Source: Acipenser ruthenus (lineage: Eukaryota; Chordata; Actinopteri; Acipenseriformes; Acipenseridae). From it: a stretch of 64,000 nucleotides of DNA. The notes under the pieces are model-generated. The model made no database searches and was not told the DNA's origin. It saw only the letters and a list, made by a program, of their open reading frames with translations. Position numbers and translations under genes: made by a program. Of the stretch, positions 63,099 to 64,000 are shown one piece after another (position 1 is the first letter of the stretch; each line of letters begins with the position of its first letter). The stretch lies in NCBI RefSeq assembly GCF_902713425.1, contig NC_081198.1, forward strand, positions 21,621,188-21,685,187, written 5' to 3'.

Positions 63099-64000
63099 CT
63101 ATGATTGGGAGGTCGGGACACTCTTCCTACTCTTAGCTCTACGCTTGCTTCGAGGGGGCTTGGGCTTATTTGCAACTCCCATCACCCCTGAGAAGGTACT
63201 CACTGCTGCCTCGTCCAAGAAGGCACCGTCTTTATATGCACAGTACGTGGAGTTGTTGGGGCTATTCAACTCCCCACAAGGTAAGTCTGGTGGAACTTGC
63301 TCAGGGCCCCTCGGAACGTGTGGGTCAGCTTTGTCCTGGGGGGGGGGTTATGACAGACAGCATTCTTTGGCTGTTACCGTCTGTTGAATTGGAGCTGTTA
63401 GCAGACTTCTGGTTTACCGTGTCCAGGGGTATTCCCATGTCCTCCATTGCTGTATCTAGGAGGACCTCTAGGGGGCCCCTGGTTTTGCCCATACAAGGGA
63501 GGGGGTCAAGGATGCTTTGAAGGGAGGCCCTTCGCTTGAAGAGGGTCATTGCTACAGAGGTACTGCTGGTCAGGGAAGGTGTTGACCCCGACCTCTCCCT
63601 CGGTGCATTAGTGAACACCTCTTCTGCGAGGTGTGCTAGGGTTTGTGCCAACGACTGGGAAGGCTGGCTGGGGATGCCCTGGCTGGCTGCTACCTGCCCA
63701 CTAGGTGGCAGTGTAGCCGTCCCACTCGCCTCCGTCTCTGCCTGCGAGGGCAAGACTGGGGACTTTGTGTGGACATTAGCTGGTTTTGGATCTATGGGGG
63801 CCACCTGCAACTTGCTGTCTTTGATCCTGATCTTCTTTCTTTCCCCCCTCGTCTCTACCCTTTCTTTTCCCCACCCTCTGCTGGTTCTTCACTCCCTTCC
63901 CCTCCTTCTCACTCTCACTTTCACTGTCGCTTTTGCTTTCCTCCCCCACGGACTCAATCCTTATGGCGTCATAACGAGAGCCGAGGGGGAGTGCTGGCGC
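63099..64000 (-). pseudogene. LINE ORF1 C-terminal part (K8), frameshifted
   Basis: Partial, cut by the window. Open from 63810 to 63325 with a ten-base C-run at 63338-63347 giving TPPPGQS. A two-base-shorter T/C run near 63840 breaks continuity with the upstream Glu/Lys-rich segment. Contains D-to-N type and other small changes (DTVNQKS for DAVSQKS). Confidence 0.8.

Larger units (their letters stand above)
58998..64000 (-). mobile_element. Keno-like LINE, copy K8 (runs off the window)
   Basis: 3' UTR, intact ORF2 and part of ORF1; 5' end not in the window. Its 3' UTR is the most diverged of the set (ACTATATTACTAAAAC, TTTTAGACAC, AATGGCTTAACGG), which suggests a separate lineage within the family. 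Confidence 0.9.

Noticed and set aside
1-64000. LTR retroelements or DNA transposons
   Set aside because: No long terminal repeats, integrase, protease or transposase motifs, or terminal inverted repeats were found; all mobile sequence seen is LINE-type.

Overview
The window is a vertebrate U2 snRNA gene array that has been heavily colonised by non-LTR retrotransposons (LINEs). It is most likely from a ray-finned fish. That call rests on a vertebrate-type 189-nt U2, on U2-targeting Tx1-clade LINEs of the Keno type (described from fish), and on a fish-like RLE-bearing LINE; no host protein gene is present to confirm it. All recognised genes and elements lie on the minus strand.

Layout. Fourteen complete U2 genes are visible, five more are cut by a Keno-like element after U2 nt 53, one is cut by a second, different Tx1-clade element after about nt 37, and two survive only as 15-nt 3' stubs. 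Where intact, the U2 unit is about 771-790 bp: U2, a 3' box, a (GAAA)n tract, a short unique spacer, then distal and proximal promoter regions. The array occupies 1653-2750, 5958-7949, 23320-24527, 31305-32402, 35609-36827, 43610-44040, 46450-49246 and 54359-58997. Between these lie eight Keno-like copies: K1 1-1652 (cut by the window edge), K2 2753-5957 (3'-truncated), K3 7950-23319 (split by another element), K4 24528-31304, K5 32403-35608 (3'-truncated), K6 36828-43609, K7 44041-46449 (5'-truncated) and K8 from 58998 (cut by the window edge).

Nested insertion. K3 is split in its 3' UTR (8073-16656) by a head-to-tail tandem of a restriction-like-endonuclease LINE of the R2/R4/NeSL group: two full 4164-bp units, each with an intact 1188-aa ORF, plus a 255-bp 3' fragment.

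Second U2-targeting element. 49247-54358 holds a single compact copy with ORF1 (504 aa) and ORF2 (1140 aa) both open, a 30-nt poly(A) tail, and a 5' end formed by a diverged copy of the first 35 nt of U2.

How it fits together. Every 5'-complete Keno copy shares the same 5' junction with the U2 spacer, missing U2 nt 1-53 and the U2 promoter. K1-K2-K3 and K4-K5-K6 are parallel blocks about 29.65 kb apart. The simplest reading is that few transposition events occurred and that recombination within the tandem array multiplied the element-bearing units. The Keno ORF2 is intact in K4, K6 and K8, but no copy in the window has an undamaged ORF1. Many of the differences are in G/C homopolymers, so base-level assembly errors should be kept in mind.
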